14,392 nt of DNA from Solirubrobacteraceae bacterium (GCA_017882405.1 JADGPO010000144.1:1-14392), one strand, 5' to 3'; positions 6,868 through 14,013 are shown, numbered from the stretch's first letter. Made by a program: numbers and translations. Notes: generated by a model from the sequence alone, not told the origin.

Positions 6868-7623
6868 GTGACAAGCGCCACAGAGCGTCGGGAGCTCCTC
6901 AAGGCGGTCTACGAAGAGGCGCGCGAGTGCGCCGCCTGCCCGCTTCACCAGACGCGCACCACGGTGGTCTTCGGGTCGGGAAACGCAGACGCGGACCTGA
7001 TGTTCATCGGCGAGGCGCCGGGAGCCAACGAGGACAAGCTGGGGTTGCCGTTCGTCGGCCAGGCCGGAAAGCTGCTCGACAAGCTGCTGACCGAGATCGG
7101 CCTGGATCGTGGCGACGTGTTCATCGCCAACACCGTCAAGTGCCGCCCCCCCAACAACCGTGACCCGCATCCGCACGAGATCGAGTCCTGCAACGGATAC
7201 CTGCGCCGCCAGGTGCAGCTGATCGAGCCGAGCGTCATCTGCACCCTGGGCAATTTCGCGACCAAGCTGCTGCGCGGCGACACGACCGGGATCTCGCGGA
7301 TACACGGCCAGGACGAGGTCCGGACGATCGGGCCGCGCGTCGTGAGGCTGCTCCCGCTGTATCACCCGGCGGCCGCGCTGTACACGCCCTCCACGCTGGA
7401 AACGCTGCGCGCCGACTTCCAGCGCATTCCGGAGCTGCTCGCCCTCGGGCCACCGCGGCAGCCCGAGCCGGCCGAGGCGGTGCCCGAGCCGGCTGAGCCC
7501 CGGTCGCCCTCCCAAGCGCACCCGCAGTCGCCCTCCGAGGCCGATTCCAAGCTGTCGAAGGAGGCGCAGGGCCCGCCTTCGCCGCCGCCGCCGGCCCCGG
7601 ACAGGCAGCTGGGCCTTTTCTGA
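6868..7623 (+). CDS. Family 4 uracil-DNA glycosylase with [4Fe-4S] cluster and clamp-binding tail
   Basis: Removes uracil from DNA to start base excision repair. The 251-residue protein has the four cluster cysteines of family 4: Cys21 and Cys24 (CAACPL), Cys92 and Cys108 (C-X15-C). Motif A is GEAPGANED (48-56), followed by GLPFVGQAGKLLD; motif B is HPAA with His166. The catalytic domain ends near residue 192. A Pro/Glu/Ser-rich, probably disordered tail (193-246) with small internal duplications (PEPAE twice, SPSQA/SPSEA) follows, and the protein ends exactly in QLGLF, a bacterial sliding-clamp-binding pentapeptide type. The GTG at 6868 was chosen because the family-like N-terminus starts there and a TANNNT box sits 8 nt upstream; the frame is open further upstream (to 6691) without family likeness. 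It is transcribed alone, convergent with the flippase gene. Confidence 0.93.
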   Translation: MTSATERRELLKAVYEEARECAACPLHQTRTTVVFGSGNADADLMFIGEAPGANEDKLGLPFVGQAGKLLDKLLTEIGLDRGDVFIANTVKCRPPNNRDPHPHEIESCNGYLRRQVQLIEPSVICTLGNFATKLLRGDTTGISRIHGQDEVRTIGPRVVRLLPLYHPAAALYTPSTLETLRADFQRIPELLALGPPRQPEPAEAVPEPAEPRSPSQAHPQSPSEADSKLSKEAQGPPSPPPPAPDRQLGLF

Positions 7624-7692
7624 ACCGTTCGTCACGGAGTTCGCCGAGCGGCCGCCGGCGCCGATCCGCTTTCAGTTCTTCGTGCCCGGCAA

Positions 7693-7726
7693 CGGGGTCG
7701 ACTCGGCGCTGAGCGCGGCGACCCCG
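7693..7726. terminator. Candidate bidirectional terminator between convergent genes
   Basis: CGGGGTCG (7693-7700) pairs perfectly with CGACCCCG (7719-7726), and an inner GCGC-TGA-GCGC (7706-7716) can add 4 bp. It lies in the 112-nt gap between the stop of the rightward glycosylase gene and the stop of the leftward flippase gene. No U-tract follows on either strand, so efficiency is uncertain. Confidence 0.4.
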
Positions 7727-7735
7727 GCCGGCCGA

Positions 7736-9169
7736 TCAGCCGACGGCCTCGGGGATCGGCTCGATGTCCGGGGCCCTCCGCGCGGGTTCGCCGGGCGGTG
7801 CCGGCGCCGCCGGACCGCGCCGCAACGCGAAGCCGAACGCCACCAGCGCGCCGACCACCTGGATGGCCAGCACGACGGCCGCGAACCCGGTCGGCTTGCG
7901 CGACGCGTTGAGCAGCAGGATCGGCTCGGCGACGGCCACCAGCGCAAGGGCGACCAGGAACCACGTGCGCCTGAGCGCCAACAGGTACTGGATCGCCAGG
8001 TACGTGCAAGCGAGAACCGTGAACGCCAGCCCGAGCACCAGGAGCGAACCGGAGGCGTGGGCCTTGCTGGCGCCGAAGGCGAGCTTGATCAGCAGGTGCG
8101 AGGCGAACGCGAAGATCAGCAGCACCGGCACCGCGCACACTGCGATGATCCCGAGCGCGCGCGCCAGGATCGGGCGGGGGTCCTCGCCGGAGGCTCGCCG
8201 GCGCGACACCTCGGGCACCAGGTAGAAGCCGGCGCCCATCGCGACCCAGATCAGCACCTTGGCAGCGACCGCGGTGGCTCCGTAGGAGCTGGCCAGCGAG
8301 GTCGAGAAGCGGTGCTTGGCGGCAATGATGTCGATGTTCTGCAACACCGCGATCACGATCAGCCCGGCGATCGGCGCCCAGGCACGCTTGACGTGGGCCA
8401 ACAACGTGAGCGCCGCCGCGGGCGCCGGATCGCCCCGCGCGGACTCTCCGGCGGCGGCCAGCACGTGGCGCTGCAGCCGCCGCGCGCAGTACAGGCCCAT
8501 CGCGATGAACGACAGCGGGGTGCCCAGATAGGCGCCGGTCACACCCAGCCCAGCCGCGGCCAGGATCGCGCCCAGGACCAGGCGAGAACCCTGCTCGCCG
8601 ACCAGGCTGAGGCCCACGCCCTTGTAGTCGCCGAGGCCCTGCAGCACTCCGCGCAAAATCGAGAGCTCCAGCCACAGCGCGGCCGCGGGGAGTCCCAGGG
8701 CGGCCGCCCACGCGTTGTGCTTGACCCCCACCGCCGAGGCGATCGGGTGGCGCAGGAGGACCGAGACGACCGTGATGACGACCGTGAACACGGCCATCGA
8801 CCGGGTCCACTGGCGGACCGTGGCCGCCAGCCCGGCGCCGGTGCCGAGATGACCGAGGACGCCCTCCCGGGCGGTGGCCACCTGCAGCGCCTGGCCCACG
8901 ACCGACAGGATCAGGAAGTAGCTGACCAGCGCAGCCAGCGACCCATAGCCGCCGCCCTGGTTGTCCTTGAGCAGCCGCGCGAACACGACCGTCGAGCCGA
9001 GCGCGATCACGTTGTTGGCGATCATCGCGCCGGCCAGCCCGGCCGCTTTGGCCGTCTCGGACCCGCGTAGATCCGCGAGCGAGCTGGGAACCCCCTCGCG
9101 CCCGCCGGTGACGCGCTTGATAAGCGCCGCGATCCGCCCCGGGGCCTCGTCGGTCGGGGGAGTGGTCAT
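7736..9169 (-). CDS. Polytopic membrane protein, polysaccharide/lipid flippase-like (MOP superfamily)
   Basis: A 477-residue integral membrane protein with about 12-14 hydrophobic segments (for example residues 41-66, 78-100, 124-139, 153-175, 196-228, 264-284, 297-318, 337-362, 374-398, 402-420, 428-450). Layout and phrases such as ILRGVLQGLGDYKG (171-184), LQNIDIIAAKH (276-286) and YLVPEVSRRRASG (316-328) fit Wzx/RfbX-type oligosaccharide flippases of the MATE/MurJ superfamily, which move lipid-linked sugars across the membrane. The cytoplasmic N-terminus has 40 polar residues and the C-terminus is Pro-rich. No glycan synthesis genes are near, so the substrate cannot be named. The ATG at 9169 has minus-strand TACCGT 10 nt upstream and no clear ribosome site. 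It is divergent from tsaE across 53 nt holding an inverted repeat. Confidence 0.82.
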   Translation of the reverse strand: MTTPPTDEAPGRIAALIKRVTGGREGVPSSLADLRGSETAKAAGLAGAMIANNVIALGSTVVFARLLKDNQGGGYGSLAALVSYFLILSVVGQALQVATAREGVLGHLGTGAGLAATVRQWTRSMAVFTVVITVVSVLLRHPIASAVGVKHNAWAAALGLPAAALWLELSILRGVLQGLGDYKGVGLSLVGEQGSRLVLGAILAAAGLGVTGAYLGTPLSFIAMGLYCARRLQRHVLAAAGESARGDPAPAAALTLLAHVKRAWAPIAGLIVIAVLQNIDIIAAKHRFSTSLASSYGATAVAAKVLIWVAMGAGFYLVPEVSRRRASGEDPRPILARALGIIAVCAVPVLLIFAFASHLLIKLAFGASKAHASGSLLVLGLAFTVLACTYLAIQYLLALRRTWFLVALALVAVAEPILLLNASRKPTGFAAVVLAIQVVGALVAFGFALRRGPAAPAPPGEPARRAPDIEPIPEAVG

Positions 9170-9178
9170 GACGCCAGG

Positions 9179-9200
9179 GACGGTAGCGAACGCTTCCGTC
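9179..9200. repeat. 22-nt inverted repeat between flippase gene and tsaE
   Basis: GACGGTAGCG (9179-9188) and CGCTTCCGTC (9191-9200) are complementary at 9 of 10 positions around a 2-nt AA centre. It lies between divergent start codons and overlaps the candidate leftward -10 box (9185-9180), an operator-like position. It could also be chance in GC-rich DNA. Confidence 0.45.
9180..9185 (-). promoter_or_regulatory. Candidate -10 box (TACCGT) of the flippase gene
   Basis: Minus-strand TACCGT fits TANNNT and ends 10 nt before the ATG at 9169, predicting a leader of only 2-5 bases. It lies within the left arm of the inverted repeat. No -35 box was recognised. Confidence 0.35.
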
Positions 9201-9209
9201 GGCCCGCTC

Positions 9210-9215
9210 TAGAGT
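9210..9215 (+). promoter_or_regulatory. Candidate -10 box (TAGAGT) for a leaderless tsaE transcript
   Basis: TAGAGT, a TANNNT-type box, ends 7 nt before the GTG at 9223, so transcription should begin at or next to that codon. This supports GTG 9223 over the in-frame TTG at 9217, which would lie upstream of the predicted transcript start. Confidence 0.45.
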
Positions 9216-9222
9216 CTTGCGC

Positions 9223-9672
9223 GTGCGGGGGAAGTTCGAGTCCACCGGCGCAGCCCAGACCGAGGCGCTGGCCGCTCGCCTGGCCGCTGAGCTGGGCCCC
9301 GGCGACGTGGTGCTCGTCGCCGGCGAGCTGGGCGCCGGCAAGACGACCTTCGTGCGCGGCGCCGCTCGTCGACTTGGGGTCAGCGTGCCCGTGACCAGCC
9401 CCACCTTCACGATCGGCCAGCGTTATCCCGCGACGGGCGTCCCCGGGGCAGACGGGCGGAGTCTGATCATCTCTCATGTGGACCTGTACCGCCTGGGCTC
9501 GCTGGCCGACGAGGACCCCGACCTGCTGGACGAGTACGTGGGACCGGAGACGATCTCGTTCGTCGAGTGGCCGCAGGGCGAGGAGGCGACCCTGGCCGGC
9601 CTGGGTCGGATCGCGGCCCGGGTCAGCCTGGAGCACGCCGGCGGCGACCGGCGACACATCGTGGTGGACTAG
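9223..9672 (+). CDS. tsaE: tRNA t6A37 biosynthesis ATPase TsaE
   Basis: ATPase that resets the TsaB-TsaD complex during formation of N6-threonylcarbamoyladenosine at position 37 of ANN-decoding tRNAs. The 149-residue protein has Walker A GELGAGKTT (residues 34-42, Lys40), SPTFTI (59-64), HVDLYRL (85-91) and FVEWP (113-117), in the family order and length. A small insertion near 66-80 (RYPATGVPGADGRS) separates two strands. Start: GTG 9223 is preferred because a TANNNT box ends 7 nt upstream; TTG 9217 would add two residues. It heads the unit tsaE-tsaB-rimI-tsaD and lies 10 nt before tsaB. Confidence 0.95.
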   Translation: MRGKFESTGAAQTEALAARLAAELGPGDVVLVAGELGAGKTTFVRGAARRLGVSVPVTSPTFTIGQRYPATGVPGADGRSLIISHVDLYRLGSLADEDPDLLDEYVGPETISFVEWPQGEEATLAGLGRIAARVSLEHAGGDRRHIVVD

Positions 9673-9682
9673 TGGCCTGTCC

Positions 9683-10405
9683 GTGCTGATCCTCGGGCTG
9701 GACACGGCAACGCGGGCGACGACGGTGGCCGTGCTGGACGTCACCGCGGGGACGGTCGCCGCGCGTCGCGATGACCCCTCTAAGGGACAGCGCCCGCGTC
9801 ACACCACGCGGCTGCTGGAGCTCGCGGTGGAGGTGCTGGGCGAGGCGGGCTGCGGTTGGGCGGACCTCAGCCGGATCGCGGTCGGCGTCGGTCCGGGCAC
9901 GTTCACCGGGCTGCGGATCGGGATCTCGACGGCGCGGGCGCTGGCGGCCGCCCGCGACGTGCCGCTGGTCGGTGTCTCCACGCTGCGCGCGCTGGCTCAC
10001 GGGGCCGCGGGCGAGGGCCGGGCCGTGTTGGCGGTGCTGGATGCCCGTCGGGGCGAGGTGTTCGCCGCCGGCTGGTCGCCCGGGACGATCGCCGATCCGG
10101 AGGCGCAACCGCTGCTGGCGCCGTCCGCGCTGTCGCCCCAGGAGCTCGCTGAGGCGTCCTGCGCACCGGCGGGCGGTTGGCTGGCGGTGGGGGAGGGGGC
10201 GGTAGAATTCAGGTCGGTTCTCGAGCGCTCGGGAGCCTTGATTCCCGAGGACGGCTCAGACCTGCATCGCGTCAGCGCCATCGACCACTGCCGACTGGCG
10301 ACGGGCCTGCCTTCCCAGAACCTCGACGACGTTCGCCCGGCGTATCTGCGCCTTCCGGATGCCGAGCTCACGCTCCGCGCACGTGGCCGGGCGTCCATCC
10401 CATGA
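9683..10405 (+). CDS. tsaB: tRNA t6A37 biosynthesis protein TsaB
   Basis: Inactive ASKHA-fold partner that scaffolds TsaD and TsaE in t6A synthesis. The 240-residue protein begins ILGLDTATRATTVAVLD and contains the family hallmark VGVGPGTFTGLRIG (about residues 67-80) followed by STARALA; the C-terminal half is more divergent, as usual, and ends near RPAYLR. GTG 9683 was chosen because it begins directly at the first beta strand and lies 10 nt after the tsaE stop; the frame is open far upstream but only as a shadow of tsaE. No good Shine-Dalgarno site is visible. Its stop overlaps the rimI ATG by 4 nt (ATGA at 10402-10405). Confidence 0.95.
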   Translation: MLILGLDTATRATTVAVLDVTAGTVAARRDDPSKGQRPRHTTRLLELAVEVLGEAGCGWADLSRIAVGVGPGTFTGLRIGISTARALAAARDVPLVGVSTLRALAHGAAGEGRAVLAVLDARRGEVFAAGWSPGTIADPEAQPLLAPSALSPQELAEASCAPAGGWLAVGEGAVEFRSVLERSGALIPEDGSDLHRVSAIDHCRLATGLPSQNLDDVRPAYLRLPDAELTLRARGRASIP

Positions 10406-10884
10406 CCTCCTTTGACCCACCGACGATCCGCCCGCTGGCCTACGCCGATCTCCCGCAGGTGATCGCGATCGAGCGACGCGCGTTCACCACGCCGTGGTCG
10501 CTGGCGATGTTCGTGCTCGAGCTGTCCAAGCCGTCGGGCGTGTGCCTGGCCGCCGTCGACAGTCGGACGTCCAAGCTCGTCGGATACCTGGTGTGCTCGC
10601 GCTACGACACCGTCTGGCACCTGATGAACGTCGCCGTCGAGCCGACCCGGCGCCGGCGGGGGATCGCCTGGGCGCTGCTCGAGCAGATGATCCGCGAGGC
10701 CGGCCCCGAGCAGCAGTACACGCTGGAGGTGCGGACCTCCAACGCGCCGGCGATCGCCCTCTACGAACGGCTGCACTTCCGCTCGGCGGGCAAGCGGCCG
10801 CGCTACTACCGCGACACCGGCGAGGACGCGGTGATCATGTGGCGCACCGCGGAGACGGTATCGACGCCGGGTGCGGCCGGGTGA
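10402..10884 (+). CDS. rimI: Ribosomal-protein-type N-terminal alanine acetyltransferase RimI
   Basis: A 160-residue GNAT-fold acetyltransferase. In the founding case RimI acetylates the N-terminal alanine of ribosomal protein S18; in actinobacteria relatives have broader N-terminal substrates. The acetyl-CoA-binding motif is VAVEPTRRRRGIAWALL (residues 77-93, RxxGxA type), and the substrate side shows LEVRTSNAPAIALYERLHF (108-126) and KRPRYYRDTGEDAVIM (131-146), both strong RimI signatures. It sits between tsaB and tsaD, the normal place in many bacteria, with ATGA and GTGA overlaps on its two sides, so the four genes are surely cotranscribed. A fusion with TsaD is excluded by the stop at 10882-10884. 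Confidence 0.94.
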   Translation: MTSFDPPTIRPLAYADLPQVIAIERRAFTTPWSLAMFVLELSKPSGVCLAAVDSRTSKLVGYLVCSRYDTVWHLMNVAVEPTRRRRGIAWALLEQMIREAGPEQQYTLEVRTSNAPAIALYERLHFRSAGKRPRYYRDTGEDAVIMWRTAETVSTPGAAG

Positions 10885-11876
10885 TCCTCGCGCTGGAGAC
10901 CAGCTGCGACGACACCTGCGCCGCGGTCATCACCCCGGACGGGCGGATCCTCGCCAACGTGATCTCGTCGCAGGGGATCCACGATCGCTACGGCGGGGTT
11001 GTTCCCGAGATCGCCTCCCGCCACCATCTGGAGCTGATCGACGACGCCGTCGCCGACGCCCTGCGCCAGGCGCGTACGACGCTGCCCGAGCTGGGGCTGG
11101 TCGCGGTCACACGTGGACCGGGACTGGTCGCCGCCCTGCTCGTGGGGATGGCCAGCGCCAAGGCCCTGGCCGCCGCCTACGAGCTGCCGCTGGCGCCCGT
11201 GGACCATCTCCACGGGCACGTGGCCGCCAGCTTTCTGGGCGGATCGGGATGGGAGCCTCCGTTTGTCAGCCTGGTTGCCAGCGGAGGGCACACGTTCGTG
11301 GCGCGCGTCGAGAACCGCGGCCCGGGCTTCGAGGTGCTCGGGCAGACCCTCGACGACGCCGCCGGGGAGGCGTTCGACAAGGGCGCACGGCTGCTCGGCC
11401 TCGGCTATCCCGGCGGCCCGGCGCTGGAGCGTCTGGCGCGTGACGGAGACCCGGCTGCGTTCACGTTCCCCACCGCTGCCCGGCTGCGCGGGATGGACTT
11501 CTCGTTCGCCGGATTGAAGACGGCGCTGCTCTACCGCGTCCGTGATCTGGGACCGGAGGAGACCGCGCGGCGGCGGGCCGATCTGGCAGCCGCCTATCAG
11601 CACGCGATAGTGGAGGCCCTGGCGGTGCGCGCGGAACGGGCGCTCGCGCACACCGGCCTGACCCGGCTGGCGGTCGGCGGAGGGGTGGCCGCCAACGGTC
11701 CACTGCGCGAGCGCCTGGCGCAACTCGGGGTGGAGCTGGAGGTCCCGGAGCGCAAGCTGTGCACCGACAACGCGGCGATGGTCGCCTCGGCGGCTCGCTA
11801 TGTACCTGCGCTTGCGTTTCCGGACTACCTGTCGCTGGACGTCTACGCCACCGGTGAGCGGTCGCTCTTCGCATGA
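10881..11876 (+). CDS. tsaD: tRNA N6-adenosine threonylcarbamoyltransferase TsaD
   Basis: Transfers the threonylcarbamoyl group from threonylcarbamoyl-AMP to A37 of tRNA. The 331-residue ASKHA protein starts ILALETSCDDTCAAV and has the metal-binding HxxxH in DHLHGH (His109, His113), LVASGGHT (131-138), a conserved TLDDAAGEAFDKGARLLGL stretch (157-175), FSFAGLKTA, VGGGVAANGPLR and CTDNAAM with metal-ligand Asp296. The GTG at 10881 overlaps the rimI stop (GTGA) and begins at the first beta strand. The stop overlaps the glutaredoxin ATG by 4 nt. All key residues are present, so it should be active. Confidence 0.97.
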   Translation: MILALETSCDDTCAAVITPDGRILANVISSQGIHDRYGGVVPEIASRHHLELIDDAVADALRQARTTLPELGLVAVTRGPGLVAALLVGMASAKALAAAYELPLAPVDHLHGHVAASFLGGSGWEPPFVSLVASGGHTFVARVENRGPGFEVLGQTLDDAAGEAFDKGARLLGLGYPGGPALERLARDGDPAAFTFPTAARLRGMDFSFAGLKTALLYRVRDLGPEETARRRADLAAAYQHAIVEALAVRAERALAHTGLTRLAVGGGVAANGPLRERLAQLGVELEVPERKLCTDNAAMVASAARYVPALAFPDYLSLDVYATGERSLFA

Positions 11877-12109
11877 GCCACACCGTTGTCCTCTACGGAC
11901 GCGAGGGCTGCTGCCTGTGCGACGACGCCCGCGACGTCCTGCTGCGCGTGCGCGACCGGCGGCCCTTTGCGCTGCAGGAGCGCGACATCGATGGCGACGA
12001 CGCTCTGCTGCGTGCTTATCTCGAGCGAATTCCGGTCGTTACGATCGACGGCGTGGAGGCGTTCGAGCTATTCGTGGATGAGTCCGAGCTGGTTCGCCGG
12101 CTCGGCTAA
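11873..12109 (+). CDS. Glutaredoxin-like protein (DUF836 family)
   Basis: A 78-residue thioredoxin-fold protein. It begins with a strand, VVLYGREGCCLCDDA, carrying the redox motif Cys13-Cys14-Leu-Cys16 (CxxC with an additional Cys at the second position), and has the cis-proline region RIPVVTIDG (52-60), then an acidic final helix. DUF836 proteins are small glutaredoxin-like thiol oxidoreductases whose partners are mostly unknown. The ATG overlaps the tsaD stop by 4 nt, and rex follows after 12 nt. Glutaredoxin directly before rex is a recurrent actinobacterial arrangement, which suggests a thiol or NADH-linked redox role. Confidence 0.88.
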   Translation: MSHTVVLYGREGCCLCDDARDVLLRVRDRRPFALQERDIDGDDALLRAYLERIPVVTIDGVEAFELFVDESELVRRLG

Positions 12110-12112
12110 GGT
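12107..12112 (+). promoter_or_regulatory. Candidate -10 box (TAAGGT) of rex, overlapping a stop codon
   Basis: TAAGGT fits TANNNT, ends 9 nt before the rex ATG, and includes the glutaredoxin stop TAA. It could give rex its own short-leader transcript inside the operon. AAGG could instead be a poor ribosome site. Weak evidence. Confidence 0.25.
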
Positions 12113-12121
12113 TCGTCGAAG

Positions 12122-12796
12122 ATGAGCTACACCGTCGGTCGCGGCACCGAGCCCGCCGTGCCGGGCCTCGAGAAGCCGGGCGAGAAGCTTTCGCTCGGGG
12201 TGGCCGCGCGGCTGTCGCGCTACCTGCAGGTGCTCACGCAGGCGCGCAAGATCGGCAAGGAGACGATCTCCTCCCAGGAGCTGGCCGACTACACACATGT
12301 CAACTCGACGCAGATCCGCCGTGACCTGTCCGGCTTTGGCAAGTTCGGCAAGCGCGGCGTCGGCTACAACGTCGAGTCGCTGGTCAACCAGATCCGCAAG
12401 ATCCTGCGCACCGCCGGCCAGCACAACATCGCTCTGTTCGGCGCCGGGCACCTCGGCACGGCGATCGCCACCTCGGACATCTTCGCCGACCATGGCTTCC
12501 GCGTGGTGGCCATCTTCGATGTCGATCGCGCCCGCGTCGGCACGCACATCGGCAACCTCGAGGTACGCCACAACTCCGAGCTGTGCTCCGTGGTCGACGA
12601 GCAGGACATCGTCGTCGCCGTCCTGGCCGTGCCGTCGTCCGCCGCCCAGGTGCTGGCCGGTGAGCTGGTCGAGGCAGGGGTGAAGATCATCTTCAACTAC
12701 TCAGACGCGCTGTTGCAGGTGCCGCCCGAGGTCACGGTCCACACCTCAAGTCCCGCCGTTGACCTGCTCTACGCGCTCTACTTCTATCTGACCTAG
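12122..12796 (+). CDS. rex: Redox-sensing transcriptional repressor Rex
   Basis: Dimeric repressor that leaves DNA when NADH rises relative to NAD+, controlling respiratory and fermentative genes. The 224-residue protein has an N-terminal winged helix (about residues 26-85: ARLSRYLQVL, ISSQELADYTHVNSTQIRRDL with the recognition helix, GFGKFGKRGVGY) and a Rossmann domain starting HNIALFGAGHLG (102-112), where many relatives have GxGNLG, then VVAIFDVD (128-135) with the acidic residues that favour NAD(H). The C-terminal helix SPAVDLLYALYFYL (210-223) is the domain-swapped one. The 25 residues before the HTH are an extension typical of actinobacterial Rex. I saw no TTGTGA-N6-TCACAA operator near its own start, so autoregulation is not apparent here. 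Confidence 0.97.
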   Translation: MSYTVGRGTEPAVPGLEKPGEKLSLGVAARLSRYLQVLTQARKIGKETISSQELADYTHVNSTQIRRDLSGFGKFGKRGVGYNVESLVNQIRKILRTAGQHNIALFGAGHLGTAIATSDIFADHGFRVVAIFDVDRARVGTHIGNLEVRHNSELCSVVDEQDIVVAVLAVPSSAAQVLAGELVEAGVKIIFNYSDALLQVPPEVTVHTSSPAVDLLYALYFYLT

Positions 12797-12810
12797 TCGC
12801 GAGACCCCTC

Positions 12811-14013
12811 GTGGAGCTCGACACGAACACCGCCCGGGCGGCTTTCGACGCCTCGACTGACTTTTCCGTCGGCATGGAGGAGGAGTTCGGCCTGCTGCAC
12901 CCGGCCAGCCTCGAGCTGGTGGGGCGCTTCGAGCAGCTGCGAGACGCCGCCGTGGCGTCCGACCCGCAGCTGGCCGAATCGATCTCGGGGGAGCTGATCT
13001 CGTCGGAGATCGAGATCCGCTCCGGCCGGGGTGAGGACCTGCCGGCGGCCCGCACGGCGCAGCAGGACCTCCGCCGGCGGCTGTTCGCGCTGGCCGGCGA
13101 TCAGGGCGTGGAGCTGGGCGCGACCGGTACCCACCCGTTCTCGGACTACCGCCGGCAGCAGATCATCCAGACCGAGCACTACCGCCGCGTCGAGGAGGGC
13201 CTGAAGTACGTGGCCTGGCGCAACAACACGTTCTCGGTGCACGTCCACGTGGGCGTGCGCGGGGCCGACCGCGCCGTCCTGGTGTGCGATCGCCTGCGTC
13301 CGGTGCTCCCGATCCTGCTGGCGATCTCGGCCAACTCGCCGTTTCTGGACGGACGCGACTCGGGACTGGCCAGCGCGCGCGCGCAGACGTTCACCAAGAG
13401 CTTCCCGCGCTGCGGCGTCCCCGACCCGTTTGGGGGCTGGGATGCGTTCGCCGACTACATCGATTTTCTGGTGTCCACCCGGTCGATCGTCGAGTACACG
13501 CAGGTGTGGTGGTCGATCCGGCCGCATTTCGCCTTCGGCACCGTCGAGGTCCGGATCTGCGACGTCCAGGCGACTGCGGCCGAGTCCGACGGTCTGACGG
13601 CGCTGATCGTCGCCTGCGTGGCCCAGGCGGCCCGCGACATCGACGAGGGCGTCCCGAGCACCGACCTGCCCCACCGGCTGATCGAGGAGAACATGTGGCG
13701 CGCGCTGCGTTACGGCCTGGACGGCGAGCTGCTGGACCTCGAGCGCCGCGAGGCCTATCCGGCAGCGGAGGCGATCGACCGGCTGCTGGCCTGGACCGCC
13801 CCGGTTCGCGCCGAGCTGGGGATCGAGGTGGCGCTGCCGTCGCGCAACGGAGCTCAGCGCCAGCGGGAGCTGTTGCAGTCTGGCATGAGCCTCGCGGAGG
13901 CCTATGCGGTAGTACAGGCGCAGACCCGCGAGACATATTCCCGGACCCCGCCCGCCCCCCCAGACCCCGCGGCGATCGGGGCGGGGTCCGCCAACCGAGA
14001 GGAGACGAGATGA
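12811..14013 (+). CDS. Carboxylate-amine ligase, YbdK/GCS2 family (glutamate-cysteine ligase-like)
   Basis: ATP-dependent ligase of the GCS2 family. Members join the gamma-carboxyl of glutamate to an amine such as cysteine; E. coli YbdK does this weakly, and actinobacterial EgtA does so for ergothioneine. The 400-residue protein has VGMEEEFGLL (residues 20-29, the Mg/ATP-binding acidic strand), GATGTHPF (103-110), FSVHVHVGV (141-149), ANSPFLDG (174-181), and GTVEVRICD (243-251), all family hallmarks. The C-terminal 25-30 residues are Pro/Ala-rich and extra compared with YbdK (about 372). The GTG start lies 14 nt after rex without a clear ribosome site; the next in-frame choice would cut the first strand. 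Its stop overlaps the next gene (ATGA). In many actinobacteria rex is followed by hemA, so this neighbour differs. Substrate is unproven. Confidence 0.85.
   Translation: MELDTNTARAAFDASTDFSVGMEEEFGLLHPASLELVGRFEQLRDAAVASDPQLAESISGELISSEIEIRSGRGEDLPAARTAQQDLRRRLFALAGDQGVELGATGTHPFSDYRRQQIIQTEHYRRVEEGLKYVAWRNNTFSVHVHVGVRGADRAVLVCDRLRPVLPILLAISANSPFLDGRDSGLASARAQTFTKSFPRCGVPDPFGGWDAFADYIDFLVSTRSIVEYTQVWWSIRPHFAFGTVEVRICDVQATAAESDGLTALIVACVAQAARDIDEGVPSTDLPHRLIEENMWRALRYGLDGELLDLERREAYPAAEAIDRLLAWTAPVRAELGIEVALPSRNGAQRQRELLQSGMSLAEAYAVVQAQTRETYSRTPPAPPDPAAIGAGSANREETR

Noticed and set aside
6804..6920. Possible small ORF from TTG 6804 behind GGAGGT at 6788-6793
   Set aside because: Spacing of 11 nt is long, the frame continues as a shadow through the udg gene, and no homology is recognisable.
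7632..9410. 592-residue open frame on the minus strand
   Set aside because: Arg/Gly/Pro-rich composition typical of a frame shadow; the overlapping frame 7736-9169 has a coherent membrane protein.
11207..11221. HLHGH in TsaD as an altered active site
   Set aside because: The two metal-binding histidines of HxxxH are both present; the middle residues vary widely in the family.
12050..12130. Rex operator near its own gene
   Set aside because: No sequence close to TTGTGA-N6-TCACAA was found in this gap.
5069..14013. Series of 4-nt ATGA/GTGA overlaps (5069, 5965, 10402, 10881, 11873, 14010)
   Set aside because: Real and useful for operon calls, but ordinary in compact actinobacterial genomes, so not listed as a finding.
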